Shown here: positions 16,984 through 25,344 of the stretch, in pieces
How the letters are laid out: each line of letters opens with the position of its first letter
How positions within the stretch are numbered: the first letter of the stretch is position 1
Assembly: GCA_018400715.1 (NCBI GenBank)
Contig: JAGYME010000010.1
Location: 1 to 39,654, forward strand
Direction of reading: 5' to 3'
DNA from: Candidatus Bipolaricaulota bacterium
Lineage (GTDB): Bacteria; Bipolaricaulota; Bipolaricaulia; M55B111
Length of the DNA: 39,654 nucleotides
The notes under the pieces: model-generated
What the model was told of the DNA's origin: nothing
Databases searched by the model: none
The model's input: only the letters and a program-made list of their open reading frames with translations
Translations under genes and position numbers: made by a program

Positions 16984-17840
16984 TGGAAATTATCGAAGCC
17001 GATCTTTTCGGGTTTTGTTTTGGCGTGAACCGCGCGGTGGATATCGTTGAGGAAAAACTGGAAGAGCAAAAGAAGATAGATACCCTCGGACCAATCGTCC
17101 ATAACCCGAACGTCGTCGAGGATCTGTCGGAAAAGGGCGCGGAAGTCGTCAACTCCCTGGACAAAGTAAATACCGATTCAGTCATAATTACCGCCCACGG
17201 AGCGGGCAGGGAGATACACAACAAGATCAAGGAGAAAGGGCTGAACCTGATCGATACGACCTGCCCAATAGTCCGGACGGCGCAGGAAACCGCCGAGGAC
17301 CTGGTGGACAGGGGTTATCAGGTAATCATTTATGGTGAAAACGATCATACCGAGGTCCGCAATATTCTCGGCTGGCTGGACGGCCGAGGTATCGCGATCC
17401 TTGACCCAAATGCCGATGTTGAGGTCCGCAAGGGTAAGGTGGCGCTGCTTTCCCAGACGACCAAGGGCAAGAAGTATTTCTTTAACTTTGCGGCAAGATT
17501 TCTTCAGGCTCACAACGATGAACTGGAGCAGGTCAAGATAGTCGATACGACCTGCGGCGAGACGAGGCGGAGGTATGAGGCCGCGGAGAGGCTTGCCGAC
17601 GAGGTGGACATAATCCTCGTAGTTGGGGGCAAGAATTCAGCGAACACGCGGAAGCTTGCCGAGGTCTCAGCTAGTACCGGTATCGAGACTCATCACATCA
17701 AGGATGAAACGGAGATCGACCCTGATTGGTTTAACGGCGTTGAGCGAGTGGGTATAACTGCAGGTGCTTCAACCCCTCAATCCGCTGTATCTGCGGTGGA
17801 GAAAGTTCTAGAGCAACTTAATAACTCTATGATGGATTAA
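16983..17840 (+). CDS. ispH: 4-hydroxy-3-methylbut-2-enyl diphosphate reductase IspH
   Basis: 285-residue last enzyme of the MEP pathway, reducing HMBPP to isopentenyl and dimethylallyl diphosphate. The Fe-S cysteines are C12 (GFCFGV), C94 (DTTCP) and C191 (DTTCGETRRR). Active-site histidines appear in GPIVHNP, AHGAG and DHTEV; the last is usually HPEV. Later motifs VGGKNSANTRKL and GITAGASTP are canonical. GAGGAG in the end of ispG serves as ribosome site. The product feeds the prenyl synthase encoded five genes upstream in the same operon. Confidence 0.97.
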   Translation: MEIIEADLFGFCFGVNRAVDIVEEKLEEQKKIDTLGPIVHNPNVVEDLSEKGAEVVNSLDKVNTDSVIITAHGAGREIHNKIKEKGLNLIDTTCPIVRTAQETAEDLVDRGYQVIIYGENDHTEVRNILGWLDGRGIAILDPNADVEVRKGKVALLSQTTKGKKYFFNFAARFLQAHNDELEQVKIVDTTCGETRRRYEAAERLADEVDIILVVGGKNSANTRKLAEVSASTGIETHHIKDETEIDPDWFNGVERVGITAGASTPQSAVSAVEKVLEQLNNSMMD

Positions 17841-17853
17841 AGGAGGTTTCATA

Positions 17854-18303
17854 ATGTTGACTTCGACTGCGACGGAAGTATTGGAGATTCAAACGACGAA
17901 GGCACCGGAATTCATAGACATTACGGAGAAGGTGGAAAAGTTTGTCGAGGACAAGGACATGGAAAACGGGGCGCTGGTCGTGTTTAGCAGGCACACGACG
18001 GCGGCGATTAGGATCAACGAAAACGAGTCTCTCCTGTTGAAGGACATGGCAGACTTTCTCAAGGAGTTTGCTCCTGAAGACGACTACTACAGGCACAACG
18101 ATTTCTCGATCCGTACGGAGAACATGACGGAGGACGAGGTTCCAAACGGGCATGCTCACTGTCAGTCCCTTGGGATGGGTGCCAGCGAGACCATTCCCGT
18201 CATCGAAGGGGAGCTACAGCTGGGAAACTGGCAGAGAATTTTCCTCATAGAGCTCGACCACTCAAGGAAGAGGCAGGTAATTCTTCAGGTGCTCGGTGGT
18301 TAA
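17854..18303 (+). CDS. yjbQ: YjbQ family protein (UPF0047)
   Basis: 149 residues of the YjbQ/UPF0047 family, trimeric proteins reported to have weak thiamine-phosphate synthase activity. Signature segments are SRHTTAAIRINENES, NGHAHCQSLGMGASETIPV and GELQLGNWQRIFLIELDHSRKR; conserved histidines in the first two could bind metal. A very strong AAAGGAGGT precedes the ATG by 6 bases. The gene is wedged between ispH and hpnC, an unusual place that hints at a role near isoprenoid metabolism, or may simply reflect shared transcription. True physiological function is unknown. Confidence 0.92.
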   Translation: MLTSTATEVLEIQTTKAPEFIDITEKVEKFVEDKDMENGALVVFSRHTTAAIRINENESLLLKDMADFLKEFAPEDDYYRHNDFSIRTENMTEDEVPNGHAHCQSLGMGASETIPVIEGELQLGNWQRIFLIELDHSRKRQVILQVLGG

Positions 18304-18357
18304 TTTTCGCTGGAGTCCTTGAGCCAGACGGTATATTTGATTTAATCCAGGAGCGTT

Positions 18358-19275
18358 ATGGTCAAGTTATCCGAGCTAACGCCCGATCTGTACGCGGGGG
18401 ACGTAAGCGTGGAGCGGGCCTACGAGAAATGTAGGTCCATCAGTACGGAGAACTACGAGAACTTCACCGTAGTCAGTCGGCTGCTTCCCCGAGAGAAGAG
18501 GAAGTACATATACGCCCTCTACGCGTTTAGCAGGTATACAGATGACCTGGGCGACGAACTGGAAGAGGGCAATCTCGAGGCACTAGATCGCTGGGAGAGC
18601 GAACTTGAAGAGATAGGGAAGGACGAGTTTCGGGGAAATACTATCCTCGTAGCGTTGAAGGATACGGTGGAGAGCAACGGGTTGTCCCTTGAGCCCTTTA
18701 AGAAGATCATTACCGCAAACCGCCTTGACCAGGAAAACCGTTCCTATGAAACTTACGATGACCTGCTGTACTACTGCGATCACTCGGCAAATCCCGTTGG
18801 GAGAATTTTTCTGCAGATATTTGGTTACGGCGGGAGGAGGCGGTTCGAGTTGTCGGACAAAACGTGTACCGGCCTCCAATTGGCCAACTTCTGGCAGGAC
18901 GTAGACAGAGACGAGCAGATTGGGAGGGTTTACATCCCGGAGGAAGACATGCGCAGATTTAACTATTCTCGAAAGGAATTACAGAAAAGGGTCTACAACG
19001 ACAACTTCGTCGAACTGATGGAGTTCGAAGTAAATCGGGCGAGAGAGTTGCTTCTGGATGGCCTCGAACTTGTTCCCACTTTGGACGGGCGCGTCAAGGT
19101 CGACGTCAGGCTGTTCAACCTGGGGGGGTTGAAGGTCCTGGACAAGATTGAAAGCATCAACTACGACGTACTCCACGAACGCCCTACAGTATCCAGAGGC
19201 GAAAAGGTTTGGTTGTTTTTGCGCACCGCCGCAAGGGCGCCCCTGGGAGGGCTGAGTCGTGCAGGAAGACCTTAA
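18358..19275 (+). CDS. hpnC: Hydroxysqualene synthase HpnC
   Basis: 305-residue squalene/phytoene synthase superfamily protein. In the three-enzyme bacterial route HpnC converts presqualene diphosphate to hydroxysqualene. The two Asp-rich motifs are TDDLGDE (D62, D63, D66) and WQDVDRDEQIGRVYIPEED. AGGAG lies 4 bases before the ATG. The stop lies inside hpnD (17-base overlap). Assignment of C versus D rests on gene order and on the FWQDVDRD variant characteristic of HpnC. It probably acts at the inner face of the membrane with HpnD and HpnE. Confidence 0.9.
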   Translation: MVKLSELTPDLYAGDVSVERAYEKCRSISTENYENFTVVSRLLPREKRKYIYALYAFSRYTDDLGDELEEGNLEALDRWESELEEIGKDEFRGNTILVALKDTVESNGLSLEPFKKIITANRLDQENRSYETYDDLLYYCDHSANPVGRIFLQIFGYGGRRRFELSDKTCTGLQLANFWQDVDRDEQIGRVYIPEEDMRRFNYSRKELQKRVYNDNFVELMEFEVNRARELLLDGLELVPTLDGRVKVDVRLFNLGGLKVLDKIESINYDVLHERPTVSRGEKVWLFLRTAARAPLGGLSRAGRP

Positions 19276-20140
19276 TTCTTCTTCCGCCGTTCAGGAAACG
19301 CCCGGGGAGTACTGCCAGCGGGTGACCAGAGAGAGGGCGAAGAACTTTTACTGGGCAATCATCACCCTCCCGCGCGAGAAGCGAAAGGCTGTCTACTCGA
19401 TATACGCGTTTGCCCGGAGGTGCGATGATATCGCGGACAGCGACCTTTCTTTAGAGGAGAAGAAGAGGCAATTGGAGGAGCAGAGGGAGGGAGTTGCCAG
19501 AACATATTCAGGTTCCCCGAAAAAAAAGCTTTACCGGGCGCTGACCGGTACGATCGAAAAGTTCGAAGTACCCAGGCGCTATTTCGACCAGTTGATTGAC
19601 GGCGTGGAAATGGACCTGGTAAAGAGCGAATACGAGACCTTCGCCGACCTAAAAGTTTACTGTTACCGCGTCGCCTCGGTCGTGGGGCTCATCCTGATAG
19701 AGATATTCGAGTACGACGACGAGGAGGCGAAGAAGTACGCCGTGGACCTGGGAATCGGGATGCAACTCACCAACATCATCAGGGACGTGGCCGAGGATTA
19801 CGAACGGGGAAGGATATATCTTCCGCAGGAAGACCTGCGGCGGTTCGACTGCGACTTCTCCGATATGGCCGATGGGTTCCTTCCTCAAGAGTTCAAGGAC
19901 CTAATGGAATTCGAGGCGAGGAGGGCGAAAGGATACTTCGAGTCGGGAAAGAAGCTCTTTCCCTACCTCTCGGTGAGGACGCGGGCTTGTCCTGCCGGGC
20001 TCTACGGGGTTTACAGTAACCTATTGTCCGAGATGGAGAGGTCGGATTGGGACGTTTGGAGGGAGAGGGCAAGTCTGCCCACCATAAAGAAAATAAGCGC
20101 TGTATTCGGCCAATGGTTCGCCACGATAAGGTCGTCATAG
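19259..20140 (+). CDS. hpnD: Presqualene diphosphate synthase HpnD
   Basis: 293-residue squalene/phytoene synthase-like enzyme joining two farnesyl diphosphates into presqualene diphosphate. Motifs are DDIAD (D56-D60) and NIIRDVAEDYERGRIYLPQED. The start is a GTG at 19259, with GGGAGGG about 8 bases upstream inside hpnC; no ATG lies nearby. It overlaps hpnC by 17 bases and hpnE by 28 bases, so translation of C, D and E is tightly linked. The hydrophilic N-terminal extension (about 14 residues) before the conserved core is slightly long. Confidence 0.92.
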   Translation: MQEDLNSSSAVQETPGEYCQRVTRERAKNFYWAIITLPREKRKAVYSIYAFARRCDDIADSDLSLEEKKRQLEEQREGVARTYSGSPKKKLYRALTGTIEKFEVPRRYFDQLIDGVEMDLVKSEYETFADLKVYCYRVASVVGLILIEIFEYDDEEAKKYAVDLGIGMQLTNIIRDVAEDYERGRIYLPQEDLRRFDCDFSDMADGFLPQEFKDLMEFEARRAKGYFESGKKLFPYLSVRTRACPAGLYGVYSNLLSEMERSDWDVWRERASLPTIKKISAVFGQWFATIRSS

Positions 20141-21465
20141 TCGGAGGAGGCCTGGCCGGCCTGGCAACCGCGGTTACACTTCAGGAGGCGCTGGGCGAGG
20201 TGGACCTCCACCTGGTGGAAAAGGGGGTCCGCCTTGGTGGCAGGACCAGCTCAGTCGACTACGGGGGCGGAGAAGTAGACGTTGGCCAGCACCTCCACGT
20301 CCACGCCTTCGAGAACTACAGAAATTTTATCCATAAGATCGGTCTTGCCGATCGGCTGTTTACCCAGAGCCGGCTTTCCGCCGAGTTTCGTGATATATCC
20401 GGCAGGAGTGGTCATATACGGAGTACGGGGTTGTTCCCGCCGCTCCACCTTTTCACCTCTCTGGCCAGGTTCCCCTTTATTTCGCGATCGGGAAAGGTCG
20501 GGGCCGTCCTTCCCGCCCTGCGGGCGACGCTTGGACTGGAGGGTTCTGAACCCCGTGACGTCAGCTTTGGGGACTGGCTCAAGGAGAACGGAGTCCGGGG
20601 AACCTGCGTCGATAGGCTGTGGGACGCATTCATCGTACCTACCTTGAATGCTACCTCCAGAGACGTGAGCAAGGATATGGGGATGATGATTTTAAAACGA
20701 GTTCTGCTTGACAAGCAGGGGGGACGCCTCGGCTACCTGGAGGCCCCCCTGTCCCGGATAGGCGACGCTGCAAAAGACCTGATCGAGTCACGCGGCGGGA
20801 TGGTCAGCACGAAGACCTCCGCCTCTGCCGTGAAGACGGACCCGGATGGCCTGTTCCGCGTGAAATTGGCGAACGGGGACACCCTATCTGCGGGCACCCT
20901 AGTCCTCGCGACCCCTTCATACGTCGTCTCAGACCTGCTATCGCCGGCTATAAAGAAAGAGTTAACTACACCATTTTGGGATTTGCGCTGGAACTCCATC
21001 GTCAACGTCCACCTGTTTTACCAACGGCCCGTAACCGAGGACGACTTCTTCGGTCTCATCGATGGAGTGGGGGGATGGGTCTTTAACGTTAGCTGGGACG
21101 ATTTTCAACCGGGAACCCATCTTTGCGTGTCCATATCCGATCCCGGGGAACTGTTCGAGTTATCTCAGGACGGACTCTGCGGACTGGTTATCGATCAACT
21201 GGAGACAGTAATCCCTGCGACCGGTTCCACCCCGCTCGACGACTGCCTCGTGGTCAAGCGTCCCCGGGCTACGGTTCTCCCTTCTCCGGGTAGCGACGCA
21301 TTCCGGCCACCGACTTCTCCTCCGGCGGATAACCTCTTTTTCGCCGGGGACTGGACTGATACCGGGTGGCCGTCGACAATGGAAGGTGCGGTGAAGAGCG
21401 GGATGAGTGCGGGGTCCGAGGTCGCCGCGCAGGTGTCGGGTGAGGTCCCCCGTCCCCGCGAATAG
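20113..21465 (+). CDS. hpnE: Hydroxysqualene dehydroxylase HpnE
   Basis: 450-residue FAD-dependent amine-oxidase-fold protein that reduces hydroxysqualene to squalene, the last step before cyclisation. The N-terminal dinucleotide motif is VVIVGGGLAGLATA, followed by GGRTSS and VDVGQHLHVHAFENY; the C-terminal FAD-contact segment is LFFAGDWTDTGWPSTMEGA. I start at the ATG at 20113 because an in-frame extension upstream only reads through hpnD. No clear ribosome site is present; translation probably depends on termination of hpnD 28 bases inside. It is the last gene of the operon. Confidence 0.92.
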   Translation: MVRHDKVVIVGGGLAGLATAVTLQEALGEVDLHLVEKGVRLGGRTSSVDYGGGEVDVGQHLHVHAFENYRNFIHKIGLADRLFTQSRLSAEFRDISGRSGHIRSTGLFPPLHLFTSLARFPFISRSGKVGAVLPALRATLGLEGSEPRDVSFGDWLKENGVRGTCVDRLWDAFIVPTLNATSRDVSKDMGMMILKRVLLDKQGGRLGYLEAPLSRIGDAAKDLIESRGGMVSTKTSASAVKTDPDGLFRVKLANGDTLSAGTLVLATPSYVVSDLLSPAIKKELTTPFWDLRWNSIVNVHLFYQRPVTEDDFFGLIDGVGGWVFNVSWDDFQPGTHLCVSISDPGELFELSQDGLCGLVIDQLETVIPATGSTPLDDCLVVKRPRATVLPSPGSDAFRPPTSPPADNLFFAGDWTDTGWPSTMEGAVKSGMSAGSEVAAQVSGEVPRPRE

Positions 21466-21504
21466 GTTATTTCTTGCGCGTTGGACTGCCGCGGCCGCTC
21501 CGAG

Positions 21505-21532
21505 TTGAAATAGGCGATCTTTTAGATACAAT
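21505..21532 (+). promoter_or_regulatory. Possible sigma70-type promoter for ykuK
   Basis: TTGAAA (21505-21510), a 16-base spacer and TACAAT (21527-21532). The start codon is close downstream, giving a very short leader. Confidence 0.35.
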
Positions 21533-21549
21533 CCTATTGGTGTTTTAAA

Positions 21550-22029
21550 TTGTTACAGTACTATAATCCGACCGAGGGGAGGTTGAGCTTCTCCGAGGTT
21601 ATTGACGAGATAGTTGGTATGATGCAGAGCGACCAGCGGTCCGAGTACGAGATCGTTGTGGGGACCGACTCGCATGCCCCGTCGGGAGACCACGAGATCG
21701 ATTTTGTCAGCGCTATCGTCGTTCACCGCGTCGGTAAGGGGGGTCGGTACTTCTGGAAGCGGGTCACAGAAGACGGAATCTACACGCTCCGGGATAAGAT
21801 CTACAAGGAGGCATTTCTTTCCTTTGAACTGGCCAAGGACTTGATGAAGAAGCTGGAAGAAGAGACCCTTCTCGATTACAACCTGGAAATTCACGTAGAC
21901 GTTGGGCAACACGGAAAGACGAAGGAAATAATCGATGAAGTGGTGGGCATGATTATTGGAAGTGGGTTCGAAGTCAGGACCAAACCTGACTCCTACGGCG
22001 CTTCAACCGTCGCGGACAAGCATACCTGA
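21550..22029 (+). CDS. YkuK-like ribonuclease H-fold protein (DUF458)
   Basis: 159 residues of the DUF458/YkuK family, which adopts an RNase H-like fold; no biochemical role is established. Acidic residues likely to bind metal are in VVGTDSHAPSGDHEIDF and EIHVDVGQHGKTKEII, and the C-terminus has the typical GFEVRTKPDSYGASTVADKHT ending. The start is a TTG at 21550 with only GGTG (21539-21542) as ribosome site, so the start is less certain than the family call. It ends 2 bases from the convergent rsmI stop. Confidence 0.82.
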   Translation: MLQYYNPTEGRLSFSEVIDEIVGMMQSDQRSEYEIVVGTDSHAPSGDHEIDFVSAIVVHRVGKGGRYFWKRVTEDGIYTLRDKIYKEAFLSFELAKDLMKKLEEETLLDYNLEIHVDVGQHGKTKEIIDEVVGMIIGSGFEVRTKPDSYGASTVADKHT

Positions 22030-22031
22030 TC

Positions 22032-22901
22032 TCACTTGTTTAACCTGTCGTACAGTTCTCTTTTCGTCTGCCCCCGAAATTCGGCAAGCTCCTTGAGGGC
22101 CTCCTTCCTGTTCAGGTCCTTTAACTTCTGCATTCCCTCGAGCTGCTGCGCTACGGGAATGTCCCTGTTTGCCTCGTAGCGATGCCGGGCGAGTTCCTCC
22201 TGAGAGCACCCGCGGATTACGATTGTATACTCTCCACGGACCTCGGACTCCTTCAGCTCCTCATGCAACTCCTGCGTCGTTCCTTTTAACGCTTCCTCGT
22301 GCTGTTTAGTCAGCTCGCGGCAGATAGTGGCGTTCCTGTTTGGCAGTGCCGCAGCCAGGACCTCGAAGGTCTTCTCCACCCTGTGCGGGGAGTCGTAGAG
22401 AACGGTCGTCCTCCGTTCAGTCTTTAGCTTCTGGAAGAGCTTCCGCTTTTGGGAGGCCTTTTTGGGCGCCTGCCCGAGGAATATAAAGCTGTCCGTCGGC
22501 TGCCCAGAGATTGATAGGCATGTTATTGCGGCGTTGGGGCCAGGGATCCCCACCACCTCAATTCCTAACTCCCTGGCTTTGCGGACGAGCTTGAACCCCG
22601 GGTCCGATATCAGTGGAGTACCCGCGTTGCTTATCAGCGCCAGGTCATATCCTTCCAGTAACTTGTCGAGGATCCTGTCCCGTCTCCCCTCGCCGGAACC
22701 GCGGTAATAGCTTGTAGTGAACTCCGTTTCGATTCCGTACCTATCCAGCAGCCTTTTCGTATACCTCGAGTCCTCCGCGACCAGAAAATCCACGTTTTTC
22801 AACGTGTTAATCCCTCGAATAGAGATATCCTTGAGATTCCCTATCGGGGAGGCTACGACGTAGAGAGTCCCGTAGTCACCAGAGCGTTCTTTCCTGCCCA
22901 T
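22032..22901 (-). CDS. rsmI: 16S rRNA (cytidine1402-2'-O)-methyltransferase RsmI
   Basis: 289-residue tetrapyrrole-methylase-fold enzyme that 2'-O-methylates C1402 in the ribosomal P site using SAM. Clear family motifs are LYVVASPIGNLKDIS at the N-terminus, VAEDSRYTKRLL, ISNAGTPLISDPGF and GIPGPNAAITCLSISG. The ATG at 22901 starts 5 bases after the stop of the upstream protease gene, and the protein begins just before the conserved LYVVASPIGN strand. A TTG at 22967 would extend into the protease gene and adds no conserved sequence. The C-terminal tail is highly charged. Confidence 0.95.
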   Translation of the reverse strand: MGRKERSGDYGTLYVVASPIGNLKDISIRGINTLKNVDFLVAEDSRYTKRLLDRYGIETEFTTSYYRGSGEGRRDRILDKLLEGYDLALISNAGTPLISDPGFKLVRKARELGIEVVGIPGPNAAITCLSISGQPTDSFIFLGQAPKKASQKRKLFQKLKTERRTTVLYDSPHRVEKTFEVLAAALPNRNATICRELTKQHEEALKGTTQELHEELKESEVRGEYTIVIRGCSQEELARHRYEANRDIPVAQQLEGMQKLKDLNRKEALKELAEFRGQTKRELYDRLNK

Positions 22902-22906
22902 ACCGG

Positions 22907-23632
22907 CTAGATTACACCCCCGCTGGCGATCACCTGAAGCCAGTTGTGTCCGAGGACGAACGTCCAAATCCTCTGGATGAACCAGAAAAAGGCATCGCCA
23001 AACAGCCAGAGCAGCCCCAGAATTATGAAGAAGCCGTACCGTTCGACCTGAGCCATAATTTGCTTTCCCCTGTACGAGAGGAAGTAGTTTAGAATCCTGG
23101 AACCGTCAAGGGGCGGAAGCGGGATCAGGTTGAACAGGCCAATAATCGTGTTGATTATGATGAATACGCCCAGGAAGTAGAGCAACGTCCAGAATCCATT
23201 TTTGGCAAACTGGAACAGGAAGCCACCGTTATCTCCGAGAAAGTTTCCCACGTACAGAGGTACGAGTAGATGGCCGATAAGCGCGGAAATCGATAGCATG
23301 AGAATGTTGCTCAGTGGCCCAGCTGCGCCGACGAGGAGCATCCCCCTCTCGGAGTCTCGGAAGTACCGGGGGTCTATCGGTACGGGTTTGGCCCATCCGA
23401 AGATAAACAGCCCTCCGCCGAAAATCAGCTGCATGACTATCAGACCCAGAGGGATCAGTACGGTACCCACAGGGTCGATGTGTGGGACGGGATTAAGAGT
23501 TAACCTGCCGGCGTTCTTTGCCGTGGGGTCCCCGAGCCTCCAGGAGACGTAACCGTGAGAGTACTCGTGCACTATTGCGGCAATCAAAAGCGCGAAGAGT
23601 AATATTATCAGGTGTATGATCGTAGAAGCTAT
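22907..23632 (-). CDS. Site-2-type membrane metalloprotease (M50), probable AUA start
   Basis: Multi-pass membrane protease of the M50B family. HEYSH is the zinc-binding HExxH in the first membrane helix, and NLIPLPPLDGSRIL is the second conserved zinc/active-site segment (NxxPxxxLDG). No ATG, GTG or TTG gives a full first helix: the first standard codon is a TTG at 23587, only seven codons before HEYSH and without a ribosome site. A strong AGGAGG (minus strand 23645-23640) is followed after 7 bases by AUA at 23632, which overlaps the previous gene's stop as ATAG. Starting there yields 241 residues with the usual complete helix (IASTIIHLIILLFALLI). I therefore annotate AUA, with the TTG as fallback. 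The substrate is unknown. Confidence 0.85.
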   Translation of the reverse strand: MASTIIHLIILLFALLIAAIVHEYSHGYVSWRLGDPTAKNAGRLTLNPVPHIDPVGTVLIPLGLIVMQLIFGGGLFIFGWAKPVPIDPRYFRDSERGMLLVGAAGPLSNILMLSISALIGHLLVPLYVGNFLGDNGGFLFQFAKNGFWTLLYFLGVFIIINTIIGLFNLIPLPPLDGSRILNYFLSYRGKQIMAQVERYGFFIILGLLWLFGDAFFWFIQRIWTFVLGHNWLQVIASGGVI

Positions 23633-25338
23633 GATACCACCTCCTGGGGGTTTACAGTAATCGTCCTTTCATTTGATATCCTTACCAGTCCGGGCTTCGC
23701 CCCTTTTGGCTTGTTTACGTACTTTGCCTGCGTGTAACTTACCATCGCTTTGGTTGATCGCTTTGCCTTCGAGTTGTAGGCAGCGAGCTGTGCCGCCTTG
23801 ACTATGACGTCTTCCGGTACCGCATCCGGCCTGCCGTCAGTTACGATTATCACGTGGGCGCCCGCGTAGTTCCGGACGTGGAACCAGAGGTCGTCCCGCG
23901 ACGCTTCTCTAACCAGTTCGTCGTTCTGGCGGGCGTTTCTACCCACCATGACCTTGTAACCCTTGAACCAGTAGACCTTGGGCTTGCTCCGGTCCTCGCC
24001 CTTATCCTCCGTCTCTTCCTCTATATATCCTTTCTCGATCAGGGCCCTCTCTACCGAAACGACGTCCTCCTCCGAGTCGGCTGCCTCAAGTTCCTCGAGT
24101 TTTTTTCGCAGAAACCTCTTTTCCGCCTGCAGGCCTTTCTTCCTCTCCGTTAACTTCTTCTCGCCCCGCTTCAGTTTCTTGTACTTCTTGTAGTACTCTT
24201 GAGCATTATCCTCCGGGGAGAGGGAAGGGTCAAGTTCTATAGTGGCCGCTTCTCCTTCGTTGTGAAAGTCCTCGACCTCAGCCCGCTCGTCGCCCTTATC
24301 CAGTTCCGCGAGGTTTGCCAGGATAAGGTCCCCTATCTCCTTGTACCTTTCCTTTTTGTCAGCCTGATTTAGCTGTTCTTTGACGTTATCCAGGGCACCG
24401 TGGACCCTATCGAGTTCGTTTTCCAAAAGTTCTTGCAGGTCTTCATCCAGCCGGTCAGTGGAATAGCCCAGCTCTTTTTCCCGGTAGTAATAATCGAGGG
24501 CTTCCCGCCAGGAGTTGAATCTCAGTTCCCGTTTATCCCCGTACTGTACTAGACGGACGGGACTAAATTCAACCGGGTTCCCGTTCTCCTGGTACAGGAG
24601 TGGTTTTTTTCTGGCTTCCTTCAACTCGGAGAACAATCCCTCTGCCGCCTCCCAGAGGTGGCTGATTACCTCTCCGTCGGGCTCCTTGATGTCGGCTGGC
24701 ACCTCGGCCCGGACGGGAATCTCCTTTGCCAGGGTCGGTCCGATTCCATCGACGTTACCGAGTAGTTCCCGCCAGACCTTCCCTCCCGAATCGAAGTAAG
24801 AAGAGAAACTATCTCTATCTAGGTTGAACGGGTCGTCCTTTCCTCCACCCGTGGGCAGTTTGTAGGTTTCTCCGATCTTAAGTGGGGGGTCTCTCCTAAG
24901 GTTTTCTTCCAGAACGCCAAGTATTTCGCCGTTTTGGACGAGCACCAGGTTGCTGTACCTCCCAAAGAGTTCCACGACCAGCTCTCCCTCGACGAACTCC
25001 TCGTCTCCTCCAGAGTTCTCATTTTTCTTGGTCACTATAAACCTCAACACCCGGTCCGCACCCTCCTGGGTTATCCGGGAAAGCTTGCCACCCGATAGGT
25101 GTTTTCTCAGCAACATCGAGAACGGAGGCGGGTTTTCTGGGTGCTTGAACTCTACGTCAGTCAGATGCACCCGGAAGTCGTCGTCACAGGATACGAGGAG
25201 GCGGTAGTTTCCGGCGTTCCACACGTTTATTGTGATCAGTTCCGACCGAGGCTGATATATCTTTCTTATCCAGCCCCCGGTGAGGTGTTCCTGCAATTCT
25301 CGTTTAATGTGAGTTAACGTTAAGCCATCTATTGCCAT
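23629..25338 (-). CDS. rqcH: NFACT family protein (RqcH/FbpA-like)
   Basis: 569-residue protein of the Rqc2/RqcH family, which binds stalled 50S subunits with peptidyl-tRNA and adds alanine tails that mark the peptide for degradation. Order of parts: NFACT-N (1 to about 200) with the tRNA-contact D95-R96 pair (EGADRV), a helix-hairpin-helix region, a long charged coiled coil (about 300-440) and the C-terminal NFACT-R RNA-binding domain (GYKVMVGRNARQNDELV, DLWFHVRNYAGAHVII). It also resembles fibronectin-binding FbpA proteins. The ATG at 25338 is 7 bases after the gyrB stop; the ribosome site is weak (AGGTT). Confidence 0.93.
   Translation of the reverse strand: MAIDGLTLTHIKRELQEHLTGGWIRKIYQPRSELITINVWNAGNYRLLVSCDDDFRVHLTDVEFKHPENPPPFSMLLRKHLSGGKLSRITQEGADRVLRFIVTKKNENSGGDEEFVEGELVVELFGRYSNLVLVQNGEILGVLEENLRRDPPLKIGETYKLPTGGGKDDPFNLDRDSFSSYFDSGGKVWRELLGNVDGIGPTLAKEIPVRAEVPADIKEPDGEVISHLWEAAEGLFSELKEARKKPLLYQENGNPVEFSPVRLVQYGDKRELRFNSWREALDYYYREKELGYSTDRLDEDLQELLENELDRVHGALDNVKEQLNQADKKERYKEIGDLILANLAELDKGDERAEVEDFHNEGEAATIELDPSLSPEDNAQEYYKKYKKLKRGEKKLTERKKGLQAEKRFLRKKLEELEAADSEEDVVSVERALIEKGYIEEETEDKGEDRSKPKVYWFKGYKVMVGRNARQNDELVREASRDDLWFHVRNYAGAHVIIVTDGRPDAVPEDVIVKAAQLAAYNSKAKRSTKAMVSYTQAKYVNKPKGAKPGLVRISNERTITVNPQEVVS
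23640..23645 (-). promoter_or_regulatory. Ribosome binding site deciding the AUA start
   Basis: AGGAGG on the minus strand inside the last codons of the NFACT gene, 7 bases from AUA at 23632-23630. No other start codon is suitably placed for it. Confidence 0.6.
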
Positions 25339-25344
25339 ATGAAC

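Noticed and set aside
18319..18346. Promoter-like TTGAGC, 16 bases, TTTAAT before hpnC
   Set aside because: Its start point would fall at or after the hpnC ribosome site, so it probably cannot produce a translatable message.
20047..20112. N-terminal extension of HpnE
   Set aside because: It only reads through hpnD coding sequence; the FAD motif begins just after the ATG at 20113.
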